Below are positions 14,247 to 21,747 of a DNA stretch of 23,444 nt, in pieces. The notes under the pieces are model-generated. The model worked only from the letters and a program-made list of their open reading frames with translations. It did not search any database and was not told where the DNA came from. The translations under genes were made by a program, and so were the position numbers. Each line of letters begins with the position of its first letter. Position 1 is the stretch's first letter. The stretch comes from an uncultured Clostridia bacterium (GTDB taxonomy: Bacteria; Bacillota; Clostridia; Christensenellales; Aristaeellaceae): assembly GCA_944363005.1 (NCBI GenBank), contig CALVTV010000066.1, positions 1-23,444 on the forward strand, read 5' to 3'.

Positions 14247-15443
14247 ATGAAGATTTTGGTCATCAACGCAGGCTCCTCCTCCCTCAAGTTTCAGTTGATC
14301 GACATGGACGACGAGTCCGTCAAGGCCAAGGGCCTGGTCGAGCGCATCGGCATCGAGGGCACGCACTTCAAGCAGACCGTCACCGAGGGCAACAAGGTCA
14401 TCGAGTTCACCCGCAACATGGCCGACCACACCGAGGCCATCGCCGCCGTGCTGGAGGCGCTGACCGACAAGGAGAACGGCGCGATTGCGTCCCTGGATGA
14501 GATCGGCGCCTGCGGCCATCGCGTGCTCCATGGCGGCGAGACGTTCAAGGAGTCCGCGCTGGTCACGGAGGAGAGCATGAAGGAAATCGAAGCCCTCGTG
14601 CCGCTCGGACCGCTGCATCAGCGCCCGAACATCGCGGGCATTCGCGCCTGCCAGGCGGTCATGCCGGGCAAGCCGAACGTCGCCGTGTTCGATACCGCCT
14701 TCCATCAGACCATGCCGCCCAAGGCGTACCTCTACGGCGTGCCGTATGAGTACTACAAGACGCTCAAGGTCCGCCGCTACGGCTTCCACGGCACCAGCCA
14801 CCGCTACATCGCGGGCGAGACGCCCAAGTATCTGGGCAAGAAGCCGGAGGACTGCAAGTTCATCATCTGCCACCTGGGCAACGGCTCCTCGCTCAGCGCG
14901 ATCGTTGGCGGCAAGGTCGTCGATACGTCCATGGGCCTCACGCCGCTTGAGGGCGTCTTGATGGGCACCCGCTCCGGCGACGTCGATCCGGCGGTGCTCG
15001 AGTACATCATGGACAACACCGGCATGGACATCCACGAGATGCTCAACTGCCTGAACAAGAAGTCCGGCTTTGCGGGCCTGTCCTGCTCCAGCGACATGCG
15101 CGACGTCAAGGCTGCGGCGGCGCAGGGCGACGAGCAGGCCAAGGCGGCGCTGGACGTCTGGACCTATCGCCTGCAAAAGTACATCGGCGCGTACAACGTG
15201 GCCGTGGGCGGCGCAGATGCGATCGTGTTTACGGCGGGCATCGGCGAGAACGACTGCGATGCCTGCGCGGACGTGATTGCGGGCTTGGGCTTCCTGGGCG
15301 TGAAGATCGACCCGGCCAAGAACAAGCGCGGCGTGTGCGGCATCATCAGCACGGACGATTCCACCATCAAGGTGCTGCGCATTCCGACCAATGAAGAGCT
15401 TCCCATCGCGCGCGATACGCTGGAAATCGTTTCCAAGCTGTGA
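14247..15443 (+). CDS. ackA: Acetate kinase
   Basis: The 398-residue product transfers phosphate from acetyl phosphate to ADP, giving acetate and ATP. It begins with MKILVINAGSSSLKFQ, the ASKHA-type nucleotide-binding start of acetate kinases. Other family blocks are GHRVLHGG, VAVFDTAFHQTMP, YGFHGTSHRYI, HLGNGSSLSAI and FTAGIGEND. The ATG at 14247 follows GGAGG (14232-14236) by ten bases, slightly long but the only sensible site. Together with pta it allows substrate-level phosphorylation, fitting an anaerobic fermenter. No terminator follows: the next promoter begins only ten bases after the stop codon, so some readthrough into yceD-rpmF is likely. Confidence 0.98.
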   Translation: MKILVINAGSSSLKFQLIDMDDESVKAKGLVERIGIEGTHFKQTVTEGNKVIEFTRNMADHTEAIAAVLEALTDKENGAIASLDEIGACGHRVLHGGETFKESALVTEESMKEIEALVPLGPLHQRPNIAGIRACQAVMPGKPNVAVFDTAFHQTMPPKAYLYGVPYEYYKTLKVRRYGFHGTSHRYIAGETPKYLGKKPEDCKFIICHLGNGSSLSAIVGGKVVDTSMGLTPLEGVLMGTRSGDVDPAVLEYIMDNTGMDIHEMLNCLNKKSGFAGLSCSSDMRDVKAAAAQGDEQAKAALDVWTYRLQKYIGAYNVAVGGADAIVFTAGIGENDCDACADVIAGLGFLGVKIDPAKNKRGVCGIISTDDSTIKVLRIPTNEELPIARDTLEIVSKL

Positions 15444-15452
15444 GATTTGCGC

Positions 15453-15481
15453 TTGACAAGCGGGGACAAACTGCGTATAAT
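15453..15481 (+). promoter_or_regulatory. Perfect-consensus promoter of yceD-rpmF
   Basis: TTGACA (15453-15458) and TATAAT (15476-15481) are both exact consensus and are separated by 17 bases, the optimum for the housekeeping sigma factor. Transcription should start near 15488, about 26 bases before the yceD start. Confidence 0.95.
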
Positions 15482-15513
15482 ATGGAACGGTCAACTCTGA
15501 GGTGAGGTTTTCA

Positions 15514-16038
15514 ATGAAGCTGGATATCACGCGCGGCATTCAGAAGAAGGGCGTGGACGTCCCATTTGATCTTGTGGATGTCTGGGGTGAGGACCGCTGG
15601 AATGGCGATACCATTGCGTACGTCCGTCCGGTCAGCGTTTCCGGTACATATATGCTCGCTGATGAAACCGTGATTCTGCGTGCAGTTGCCCGCGCATGCA
15701 TCGAGTCTCCCTGTGCCCGTTGCCTCAAACCTGCGCAAGTGCAGGTGCAGGCGGAGGTCAACGAAGCCTTCGTCCGCGATACGGGCGATCCGCAGCAGGA
15801 GTTCGATGAGGATGCCTACCGCTATTCGGGGCATGTGCTGGAACTGGATGACGCCGTGCGCACGGCGTTGTTGCAGGAGCTCCCCTCGCGCATCCTCTGC
15901 AAAGAGGACTGCAAGGGCCTCTGCCCCCAGTGCGGCGCTGACCTGAATGTCCATGAGTGTTCGTGCCAGAAGGATCTGACTCACAGAAATCCTTTTTCGG
16001 CATTAGCATCTTTGCTGAATGAGGATGAGGAGGTGTAA
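15514..16038 (+). CDS. yceD: YceD family (DUF177) protein
   Basis: The 174-residue product belongs to the YceD/DUF177 family, nearly always encoded just before rpmF. It is linked in the literature to 23S rRNA accumulation and ribosome biogenesis, but its biochemistry is not fully known. Visible family features are the CxxC pair CARC, the ELDDAVRTALLQELP helix, and a cysteine cluster near the C-terminus (LCKEDCKGLCPQCGADLN, C-x3-C-x3-C-x2-C) that could bind zinc. The start at 15514 has TGAGG (15503-15507) six bases upstream; an in-frame GTG at 15502 lies inside that site. The stop is three bases before the rpmF start, and the rpmF ribosome binding site lies inside this gene's last codons. Confidence 0.93.
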   Translation: MKLDITRGIQKKGVDVPFDLVDVWGEDRWNGDTIAYVRPVSVSGTYMLADETVILRAVARACIESPCARCLKPAQVQVQAEVNEAFVRDTGDPQQEFDEDAYRYSGHVLELDDAVRTALLQELPSRILCKEDCKGLCPQCGADLNVHECSCQKDLTHRNPFSALASLLNEDEEV

Positions 16039-16041
16039 ACA

Positions 16042-16239
16042 ATGGCTCTTCCGAAGGGAAAAATTTCGAAGTCCCGCGGCCGTATGCGCCGTGCGAACTG
16101 GAAGCTGTCCGCGCCCGGCATCGTCAAGTGCCCGCGTTGCCAGCAGATGAAGCTCGCCCATCGTATCTGCAAGCATTGCGGCTACTATGACGGCAAGCAG
16201 GTCATCAACATGGAGGCCGAAGCTGCTTCCGAGAAGTAA
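16042..16239 (+). CDS. rpmF: 50S ribosomal protein L32
   Basis: The 65-residue product is L32, a small protein of the large ribosomal subunit. The N-terminus MALPKGKISKSRGRMRRANW is typical, and the four zinc-ligand cysteines are present as CPRC and CKHC, so this is the zinc-binding form. GGAGG (16029-16033) lies eight bases before the ATG, within the end of yceD. In many Firmicutes plsX and fatty-acid genes follow rpmF; here a strong terminator and an MFS transporter follow instead. Confidence 0.98.
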   Translation: MALPKGKISKSRGRMRRANWKLSAPGIVKCPRCQQMKLAHRICKHCGYYDGKQVINMEAEAASEK

Positions 16240-16251
16240 GCGCTGTCTCTG

Positions 16252-16279
16252 CCCCGGCAAATGCCGGGGTTTTGTTTTT
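16252..16279 (+). terminator. yceD-rpmF intrinsic terminator
   Basis: CCCCGGCA (16252-16259) pairs perfectly with TGCCGGGG (16262-16269) and is followed by TTTTGTTTTT. It lies 13 bases after the rpmF stop. Confidence 0.95.
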
Positions 16280-16299
16280 GTCTGCGGAAAACCAAAGAG

Positions 16300-16323
16300 G
16301 CGCGGCGGCAAAGGTTGCCGCGC
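16300..16323 (+). repeat. Hairpin upstream of the MFS gene
   Basis: GCGCGGC (16300-16306) pairs with GCCGCGC (16317-16323) across a ten-base loop, seven bases before the Shine-Dalgarno of the transporter gene. There is no T-run. A leader hairpin is possible, but no separate promoter is visible between the terminator at 16279 and the gene. Confidence 0.4.
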
Positions 16324-16344
16324 TCAGCCGGGAGGATGCAACAC

Positions 16345-17505
16345 ATGGTTACCACTGCGCTGCTTGCGCTGATCTACCTTTCCTTTATCAGCCTGGGGTT
16401 GCCCGATTCGCTTCTGGGCAGCGCCTGGCCGTCGATGTGCGCGGACTTGTCCGCGCCGGTCTGGGGCGCCGGGCTGGTGCAGATGCTCGTGAGCTTTTGC
16501 ACCATCGTCTCCAGTCTCAACACAGCAAAGCTGATCCGCCGCTTTGGCACGGGGCGGTTGACGGCCTTCTCCGTGGCGCTCACCGCTGTGGCGCTGCTGG
16601 GGTTCTCCTTCGTGCGCGCGTATGCCCTGCTGCTGGTTTTGGCTGTGCCGCTTGGCCTTGGGGCCGGCGCGGTGGATGCCGCGCTGAACAATTACGTCGC
16701 ATTGCACTGCGAGGCCAGGCATATGAACTGGCTGCACTGCTTTTGGGGCGTGGGCACGGTGATCGGGCCGATGATCCTCTCGGCTTGCCTGACGCTGGGC
16801 TTTGCCTGGCCGGCGGGGTATCGGGCTGTCGGGCTGCTGCAATGCGTGGTCAGCGTCGCGCTTTTTGCTACGCTTCCGCTCTGGCGGCGGGATGGCGCCA
16901 AGCAGGAGGAGCAGACCAACGACCTGAATCCCTTGCAGGTGCTGGCGTTGCCCGGCGCCAAGGCGGGGATGCTGACGTTCCTGTGCTACTGCGCGTCGGA
17001 GTCCACGCTCGGGCTATGGGGCGCGACATACATGCACCTCGTGCGCGGGGCAAGCGAGGCGCAGGCCGCTTCCTACGGGGCGTTGTTTTACGCGGGCATC
17101 ACCATCGGGCGCGCGGTCGCGGGCTTTGCCTCGATGCGCTTTTTGCCCAAGCAGATGGTGCGTGGAGGCCTGGGGCTGCTCGCTGTGGGGTGCGTCATGA
17201 TGCTGCTCCCCGGGAGCGCCTTGCTTTCGGCGGCGGGACTGGTGGTCTGCGGGCTGGGCTGCGCGCCGGTGTATCCGGGCATCATCAAGGACACGCCGGA
17301 AAACTACGGCGCGGCCAACTCGCAGGCCGCCGTCGGCACGCAGATGGCCTTTGCCTATGTTGGCTCGACGTTCCTGCCCTCGATTTTTGGCACGATGGCG
17401 GGAACCTGGGGTTATGGCCTGTTGCCGGCCTTTGCGCTGGGACTGACCGCGATGATGGTCGTGTTGTTCAACGTACAAAAGCGCATCGTGGAAAGACGCG
17501 CATAA
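16345..17505 (+). CDS. MFS transporter
   Basis: The 386-residue product has about twelve membrane segments in two halves, with a cytoplasmic linker around RRDGAKQEEQTNDLNP. The N-terminal block ISLGLPDSLLGSAWPSM is characteristic of a group of MFS proteins related to fucose-permease-like and YfkF-like carriers in Clostridia. RRFGTGRLTAFS is the loop 2-3 region, close to the usual 'G-x-x-x-D-R-x-G-R-R/K' signature but altered. The substrate cannot be told. The start at 16345 is preferred because GGGAGG (16330-16335) lies nine bases upstream; an ATG at 16336 touches that site. It is likely expressed by readthrough past the rpmF terminator or from an unseen weak promoter. A terminator follows at 17510-17542. 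Confidence 0.88.
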   Translation: MVTTALLALIYLSFISLGLPDSLLGSAWPSMCADLSAPVWGAGLVQMLVSFCTIVSSLNTAKLIRRFGTGRLTAFSVALTAVALLGFSFVRAYALLLVLAVPLGLGAGAVDAALNNYVALHCEARHMNWLHCFWGVGTVIGPMILSACLTLGFAWPAGYRAVGLLQCVVSVALFATLPLWRRDGAKQEEQTNDLNPLQVLALPGAKAGMLTFLCYCASESTLGLWGATYMHLVRGASEAQAASYGALFYAGITIGRAVAGFASMRFLPKQMVRGGLGLLAVGCVMMLLPGSALLSAAGLVVCGLGCAPVYPGIIKDTPENYGAANSQAAVGTQMAFAYVGSTFLPSIFGTMAGTWGYGLLPAFALGLTAMMVVLFNVQKRIVERRA

Positions 17506-17509
17506 TCAC

Positions 17510-17542
17510 AAAACGCCGCCCTGGGAGGGACGGCGTTTTTTT
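17510..17542 (+). terminator. Terminator of the MFS gene, possibly bidirectional
   Basis: AAAACGCCG (17510-17518) pairs with CGGCGTTTT (17531-17539), and an inner CCCT/AGGG (17519-17522 with 17526-17529) continues the stem after one bulged A. Seven T (17536-17542) mark the right foot. The left foot has four A, so it may also serve the convergent nicotinamidase-like gene. Confidence 0.92.
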
Positions 17543-17598
17543 GTAAGGAACCCGACGGACGGGCACCGAAGCCGGGGGGCGTTTTCCGGACAAAGGGC

Positions 17599-18147
17599 TT
17601 ATTTGACGTCGATCTGACAGGAGCGCATCACGGCGAGCGCGGCTTCGTGAAGCGCGGGCGTGACCCCGGCACAGAGCGCGGAATCGACGACCAGGTCGGC
17701 CTCCGGAAGCGTCGCTTTGATCAACAGCGCATTCGAGATCACACAGATGTCCGTGCATACACCGCACAATTCGATGGTCAACCCGCGTCCGTCTTCGGCG
17801 GCCCGTTCGGAAGCGAAGCGGGCGACATGCTGCGCGAGGGCGGTCGAACCGAAAGTCGGCTTTTCAAAGGAGATCATACCGCGTCCGCATGCGGCGGCGA
17901 TTTCGGGCGCCAGCGTCCAGCCCTGTGTGTCCCGGATGCAGTGCGCCACGGGGAGCATGCGGCCCTCGCGGGTTTCGGCGTAGTTCGATTCGTGCGTGTC
18001 CAGCGTCAGCACGACGGTGGTTCCCTCTTCTTTTGCCCGCTCCATGCGCGCGGCAACGGCGGGCGCAATGGCCTGCGCCTGCGGCGTGCCGAGCGAGCCG
18101 GTGACAAAGTCGCGCTGCATGTCCACGACGACGAGCATATCGGTCAT
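17599..18147 (-). CDS. Nicotinamidase/isochorismatase-family cysteine hydrolase
   Basis: The 182-residue product has the family's catalytic triad as D9 (LVVVDMQRDF), K96 (FEKPTFGS) and C135 (GVCTDICV). The usual metal ligands also appear present (D50, H52 in LDTHES and H69 in PVAHC), which favours a nicotinamidase (nicotinamide to nicotinate, NAD salvage) over an isochorismatase. The clostridial-type 'FVTGSLGT' segment fits too. The start is placed at 18147: AGGAGG (complement of 18155-18160) is seven bases from this ATG but only one base from the ATG at 18153. No other NAD gene is nearby and no clear promoter is visible upstream. Confidence 0.85.
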   Translation of the reverse strand: MTDMLVVVDMQRDFVTGSLGTPQAQAIAPAVAARMERAKEEGTTVVLTLDTHESNYAETREGRMLPVAHCIRDTQGWTLAPEIAAACGRGMISFEKPTFGSTALAQHVARFASERAAEDGRGLTIELCGVCTDICVISNALLIKATLPEADLVVDSALCAGVTPALHEAALAVMRSCQIDVK

Positions 18148-18153
18148 ATTCAT

Positions 18154-18478
18154 TCCTCCTGTAGATGCGGATTTTCGTTTTCATTCTGTTCTCCATGTTT
18201 GCCAGGACATGGGCGGCGTTGGAACCCAAGCGGGGGGCTTGTCCCTCGGCCGCTCCGCTTCGCGCTGCGCGGCAAAAGCCGTTCATGGGCATGAAGCGCG
18301 AAAGCTTTCAATCCGGAGCCAAGAAGGGCCGGGAATATGATGAAGTATTCGGCGCGGGGGGCGGGTTCCCTGCCTGCGGCGCGCTTGCGGGCAGGAAAAA
18401 AATGTGTTATGCTATAGGGACAGAAAGTGGCATGCGGACGAAAACTGACCCGTGCCAAACGATTCCGGGGGGAACGAT
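18154..18478. other. Gene-free stretch between the nicotinamidase-like gene and cggR
   Basis: About 325 bases between divergent genes. A short frame on the plus strand (18165-18527) has no ribosome binding site or family features and overlaps the start of cggR, so I do not call it. The right part holds a candidate cggR promoter and a 9-bp stem, CCTGCCTGC/GCGGGCAGG (18369-18377 with 18387-18395), followed by seven A. The left and middle parts are GC-rich and show nothing I can identify. Confidence 0.6.
18385..18413 (+). promoter_or_regulatory. Weak candidate cggR promoter
   Basis: TTGCGG (18385-18390) and TATGCT (18408-18413) are 17 bases apart, matching consensus at three and four of six positions. 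The -35 lies within the right arm of a stem (18369-18395). It is the best match before cggR but not strong. Confidence 0.4.
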
Positions 18479-19504
18479 ATGGACACATCCATGCTGGATT
18501 CGCTTTCGCAGATGGCGCCGGATCTGATGGAGGAGATGGAGCTGCGCGCGCTGATTTTGGAGCGCGTGGCGGCGCTGGAACCGATTGGGCGGCGCGCACT
18601 GGCGGCCAGGCTGCATTTGGCGGAGCGGGAAGTGCGCACCGCGGCGGAGGCGCTCAAGGCGGCGGGCTGTCTGACGCAGAGCGCTTCGGGCATGGAGCTC
18701 ACCGAACACGGCAGAATCCTTGCGGAAGCCGCGCGGGTCATCAGCAAGGGCCGACGCAGTCTTGCCGCGCTGGAAACTTCGCTCTCACGCAAACTGAGTG
18801 TGGAGCGGGTTTGCGTGGTACAGGGCGACGCGGACCGGGACGAGCATGTGCTCTTTGAAGTGGGGCGCGCGGCGGCCCGGCAAATCCGCTTTTTGCTGCA
18901 GGGGGCGCAGGTTTTGGCCGTTTCCGGCGGACGGACGGTGGCCGCGGTGGCGCAGGCCATCACGGCGGCGGCGCCGATGGATGTGACGGTTGTGCCGGCC
19001 AGCGGCGGGTTGGGCGGCGGCGTGAGCACGCAGGCCAACACCGTGGCCGAGCAGATCGGCAGCCGGTTGGGCGGTCATCACCGGCTTTTACACCTGCCCG
19101 ACGGCGTCAGCGACGAGATGGCGGAGGAGTTTAACGCCTTGCCGCAGGTGCGCGAAGCGCTGGAGCTTTTGCGCCATGCGGACGTGCTGCTCTATGGCGT
19201 GGGCCGCGCGCTTGAACTGGCCCAGCGGCGGGGCATGAACCCTGTGGGCCTGGATGCGCTGCGGGAGCGCGGCGCCGTGGCGGAGGCTTTGGGTTTTTAC
19301 TTTGATGCGCAGGGGACTGTCGTCGGCGGCGCGTCGCTGGCGCTTCAGCCCGGGCTGATGGGGATTGCCAACCGCGCGGCGGCGGTGGCGGCTGGCGCGG
19401 GAAAAGCGGAGGCTGTGCTCGCCGTACTGGCGCATCATCCGCACCGGCTGCTTGTGCTCGATGAGGGCGCGGCCCGGCGCATGATCGAGCTTTTGCGCGC
19501 GTGA
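18479..19504 (+). CDS. cggR: SorC-family central glycolytic genes regulator
   Basis: The 341-residue product fits CggR, the repressor of lower-glycolysis genes in Firmicutes that responds to fructose-1,6-bisphosphate. A winged helix-turn-helix region lies at about residues 25-75 (RALAARLHLAEREVRTAAEAL). The sugar-phosphate-binding domain follows, with VSGGRTVAAVAQAI, VVPASGGLGGGVSTQANTVAEQ, LHLPDGVS and LYGVGRA, all close to family motifs. The ATG at 18479 has a G-rich site (18467-18472) six bases upstream; an in-frame GTG at 18452 has none. It lies directly before pgk-tpiA-gpmI. In Bacillus, cggR is followed by gapA; here gapA is missing. The DNA between cggR and pgk carries a separate promoter, which is the likely place for its operator. 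Confidence 0.9.
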   Translation: MDTSMLDSLSQMAPDLMEEMELRALILERVAALEPIGRRALAARLHLAEREVRTAAEALKAAGCLTQSASGMELTEHGRILAEAARVISKGRRSLAALETSLSRKLSVERVCVVQGDADRDEHVLFEVGRAAARQIRFLLQGAQVLAVSGGRTVAAVAQAITAAAPMDVTVVPASGGLGGGVSTQANTVAEQIGSRLGGHHRLLHLPDGVSDEMAEEFNALPQVREALELLRHADVLLYGVGRALELAQRRGMNPVGLDALRERGAVAEALGFYFDAQGTVVGGASLALQPGLMGIANRAAAVAAGAGKAEAVLAVLAHHPHRLLVLDEGAARRMIELLRA

Positions 19505-19528
19505 GCCTTCGCTTTTTGCGTTACGGCT

Positions 19529-19557
19529 TTGACAATCCTGCCAAAAGGTGATACACT
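19529..19557 (+). promoter_or_regulatory. pgk-tpiA-gpmI promoter
   Basis: A perfect TTGACA (19529-19534) and TACACT (19552-19557) are 17 bases apart, and TGA before the -10 gives an extended TGn element. Transcription would start near 19564, giving a leader of about 135 bases. I could not find the tandem CggR operator known from Bacillus. Confidence 0.82.
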
Positions 19558-19565
19558 AAAGGAGC

Positions 19566-19627
19566 CTGGCGGATTTTCGCCGGCCGAAACTCGAGTAAGC
19601 CCGGCTTGGCCGCGGCTTTTCCCGCGG
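19566..19627 (+). promoter_or_regulatory. Structured GC-rich leader of the pgk transcript
   Basis: Right after the predicted start, CTGGCG pairs with CGCCGG (19566-19571 with 19578-19583, one G-T pair). Further on, CCGCGG pairs with CCGCGG (19610-19615 with 19622-19627). Neither is followed by a T-run. They may stabilise the mRNA or take part in regulation; the sequence does not decide. Confidence 0.4.
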
Positions 19628-19698
19628 GGCGCGCCTCCCGTTGCGCATCGCGGTAGACTCTAGGGAGACAAGCCAACATCGAAATGGAGGAATTTCCC

Positions 19699-20901
19699 AT
19701 GGCGAAGAAGACTGTAGATGACGTCCAAGTAACCGGTAAAAAGGTGCTCGTGCGCTGCGACTTCAACGTCCCGATGAAGGACGGCAAGATCACCAACGAC
19801 AAGCGCATCGTCGCTGCGCTGCCCACGATCAAGAAGCTGATTGCGGACGGCGGCCGCGTGATCCTGTGCAGCCATCTGGGCAAGCCCAAGAACGGCCCGG
19901 AGGCCAAGTTCTCCCTGGCGCCGGTGGCCGAGCGCCTGAGCGAGTACCTGGGCAAGACCGTCGTGTTCGCCGATGACGACACCGTCGTGGGCGAGAAGGC
20001 GAAGGCTGCCGTCGCCGCGATGAAGGACGGCGACGTGGTGCTCCTTCAGAACACCCGCTTCCGCAAGGAAGAGACCAAGAACGATCCGGCCTTCTCCAAG
20101 GAGCTGGCTTCCCTGGCCGAGTGCTATGTGGACGACGCGTTCGGCTCCTGCCATCGCGCGCACTGCTCGACCGCGGGCGTGACCGAGTTCCTCAGCCCCT
20201 GCGTGGCCGGTTACCTGATCGGCAAGGAGCTTGAGATCATGGGCAAGGCGCTGGAGAACGCCGACCGTCCGTTCGTCGCGATCCTGGGCGGCGCGAAGGT
20301 GGCCGACAAGCTCAATGTCATTGAGAACCTGCTGGAGAAGGTCGATACCCTGGTCATCGGCGGCGGCATGGCGTTCACCTTCCTCAAGGCGAAGGGCTAC
20401 GGCATCGGCAAGAGCCTGCTGGACGAGACGAAGATCGAATATTGCAAGAACATGATGGACAAGGCCGCGGCCAAGGGCGTGAAGCTCCTGCTGCCGGTGG
20501 ATACGGTCTGCGTGTCCGACTTCCCGAACCCGATCGACGCGCCGGTTGAGACCGTGGTCGTCGATGCGGACAAGATCCCGGAGGATATGGAGGGCTGCGA
20601 CATCGGCCCGAAGACCGCTGAGCTGTATGCCGAGGCGGTCAAGAGCGCCAAGACCGTCATCTGGAACGGCCCGATGGGCGTGTTCGAGAACCCGACCCTG
20701 GCCGCCGGCACGCTGGCCGTGGCCAAGGCGATGGCCGAGAGCGACGCGGTGACGATCATCGGCGGCGGCGATTCCGCGGCGGCTGTGGAGCAGATGGGCC
20801 TTGGCGACAAGATGACCCACATCTCTACCGGCGGCGGCGCGTCCCTGGAGTACCTGGAGGGCAAGACCCTGCCGGGCGTCGCGTGCCTGGACGAGAAGTA
20901 A
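19699..20901 (+). CDS. pgk: Phosphoglycerate kinase
   Basis: The 400-residue product is full length for bacterial PGK, which moves phosphate from 1,3-bisphosphoglycerate to ADP in glycolysis. The substrate-binding RCDFNVP is at residues 18-24, followed by SHLGKPKNG and NTRFRKEE. The nucleotide-binding half shows GGAKVADKL, GGGMAFTFLKA, WNGPMGVFE and the C-terminal GGGDSAAAVEQ and STGGGASLE. The start at 19699 has GGAGG (19686-19690) eight bases upstream; an in-frame ATG at 19684 overlaps that site and is rejected. It is the first gene after its own promoter and is followed by a hairpin and tpiA. Confidence 0.98.
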   Translation: MAKKTVDDVQVTGKKVLVRCDFNVPMKDGKITNDKRIVAALPTIKKLIADGGRVILCSHLGKPKNGPEAKFSLAPVAERLSEYLGKTVVFADDDTVVGEKAKAAVAAMKDGDVVLLQNTRFRKEETKNDPAFSKELASLAECYVDDAFGSCHRAHCSTAGVTEFLSPCVAGYLIGKELEIMGKALENADRPFVAILGGAKVADKLNVIENLLEKVDTLVIGGGMAFTFLKAKGYGIGKSLLDETKIEYCKNMMDKAAAKGVKLLLPVDTVCVSDFPNPIDAPVETVVVDADKIPEDMEGCDIGPKTAELYAEAVKSAKTVIWNGPMGVFENPTLAAGTLAVAKAMAESDAVTIIGGGDSAAAVEQMGLGDKMTHISTGGGASLEYLEGKTLPGVACLDEK

Positions 20902-20909
20902 GACGTTCG

Positions 20910-20939
20910 CCCCGGGCGGCCTTGGGGGGCTGCCCGGGG
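20910..20939 (+). repeat. Strong hairpin between pgk and tpiA
   Basis: A 12-bp stem pairs 20910-20921 with 20928-20939 (CCCCGGGC against GCCCGGGG at the base, one G-T pair) around TTGGGG. Only TTCCTT follows, so it is a poor terminator. It more likely marks an mRNA processing or stability point, or partial attenuation inside the operon. Confidence 0.7.
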
Positions 20940-20975
20940 TTCCTTGATGAAGCGAGAAAAAGGAGAACTGTTCAT

Positions 20976-21725
20976 ATGCGTAAGCCAATCATTGCCGGAA
21001 ACTGGAAGATGAACAAGACGCCCGAGGAGGCCGTCGAATTGGTGACTGCCCTCAAGCCGCTGGTGGCGGACGCCGCCTGCGATGTGGTGGTCTGCACGCC
21101 CGCGGTCAACTTTGCGGCGGTTTCCAAGGCTATCGAGGGCACCAACATCAAGCTGGGCGCCCAGAACATGCACTGGAAGGAGTCCGGCGCGTACACCGGC
21201 GAACTGAGCGCGGCGATGCTCAAGGCCTGCGGCGTGGAGTACGTCATTCTGGGCCACAGCGAGCGCCGTCAGTACTTCGGGGAGACCGACGCGACGGTGA
21301 ACCTGCGCACGCTGGCGGCCGTCAAGGCGGGCCTGACCCCGATCGTCTGCGTGGGCGAGAAGAAGGAAGAGCGCGAGGCGGGCTATACCAACGCGTTGGT
21401 TGCCTACCAGACGCTGATCGCGCTCAGCGGGCTGACCGCCGAGCAGGTCAAGGGCGTGGTCATCGCCTATGAGCCGGTCTGGGCGATCGGAACCGGCCTG
21501 TCGGCGACCGACGAGCAGGCCAACGAGACCATCGGCGTCATCCGCGAGGCGATCCGCTCCGCGTACGGCGACGCGGCGGACGAGGTGCGCATCCAGTACG
21601 GCGGTTCCATGAACCCCAAGAACTGCAAGGGCCTGATGGAGCAGCCCGAAATCGACGGCGGCCTCATCGGCGGCGCGTCCCTGAAGGCGGAGGACTTCGC
21701 CAAGGTCGTCCATTTTGACCGGTAA
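20976..21725 (+). CDS. tpiA: Triosephosphate isomerase
   Basis: The 249-residue product interconverts dihydroxyacetone phosphate and glyceraldehyde 3-phosphate. The catalytic set is intact: N9 and K11 in AGNWKMN, H94 in ILGHSERR and E166 in AYEPVWAIGTG, with the mobile loop right after. YGGSMNPKN and DGGLIGGASL form the phosphate-binding end. The ATG at 20976 follows AGGAG (20961-20965) by ten bases. It lies 74 bases after pgk across a strong hairpin and 22 bases before gpmI, and so belongs to the same glycolytic transcript. Confidence 0.98.
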   Translation: MRKPIIAGNWKMNKTPEEAVELVTALKPLVADAACDVVVCTPAVNFAAVSKAIEGTNIKLGAQNMHWKESGAYTGELSAAMLKACGVEYVILGHSERRQYFGETDATVNLRTLAAVKAGLTPIVCVGEKKEEREAGYTNALVAYQTLIALSGLTAEQVKGVVIAYEPVWAIGTGLSATDEQANETIGVIREAIRSAYGDAADEVRIQYGGSMNPKNCKGLMEQPEIDGGLIGGASLKAEDFAKVVHFDR

Positions 21726-21747
21726 GCCCGCGGAAGAAGGAGAAGCT

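Noticed and set aside
14226..15539. A minus-strand open frame of 437 codons opposite ackA
   Set aside because: It mirrors acetate kinase codons, has no ribosome binding site of its own and no family features.
16272..17546. A second long plus-strand frame overlapping the MFS gene in another phase
   Set aside because: The MFS frame gives a clean membrane topology and good ribosome site; the other frame runs through the MFS stop and part of the terminator and lacks any coherent fold.
18369..18402. The 9-bp stem followed by seven A as a terminator
   Set aside because: On the plus strand a terminator needs T, not A, after the stem. On the minus strand the T-run would precede the stem, so it fails in both directions.
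18165..18527. A plus-strand frame of 120 codons in the gap before cggR
   Set aside because: It has no ribosome binding site, overlaps the start of cggR in another frame and has no recognisable feature.
19558..19698. A CggR operator of the Bacillus type in the pgk leader
   Set aside because: I looked for tandem CGGGAC-N6-TGTC units and did not find them; short AGAC repeats at 19655 and 19666 are too weak to call.
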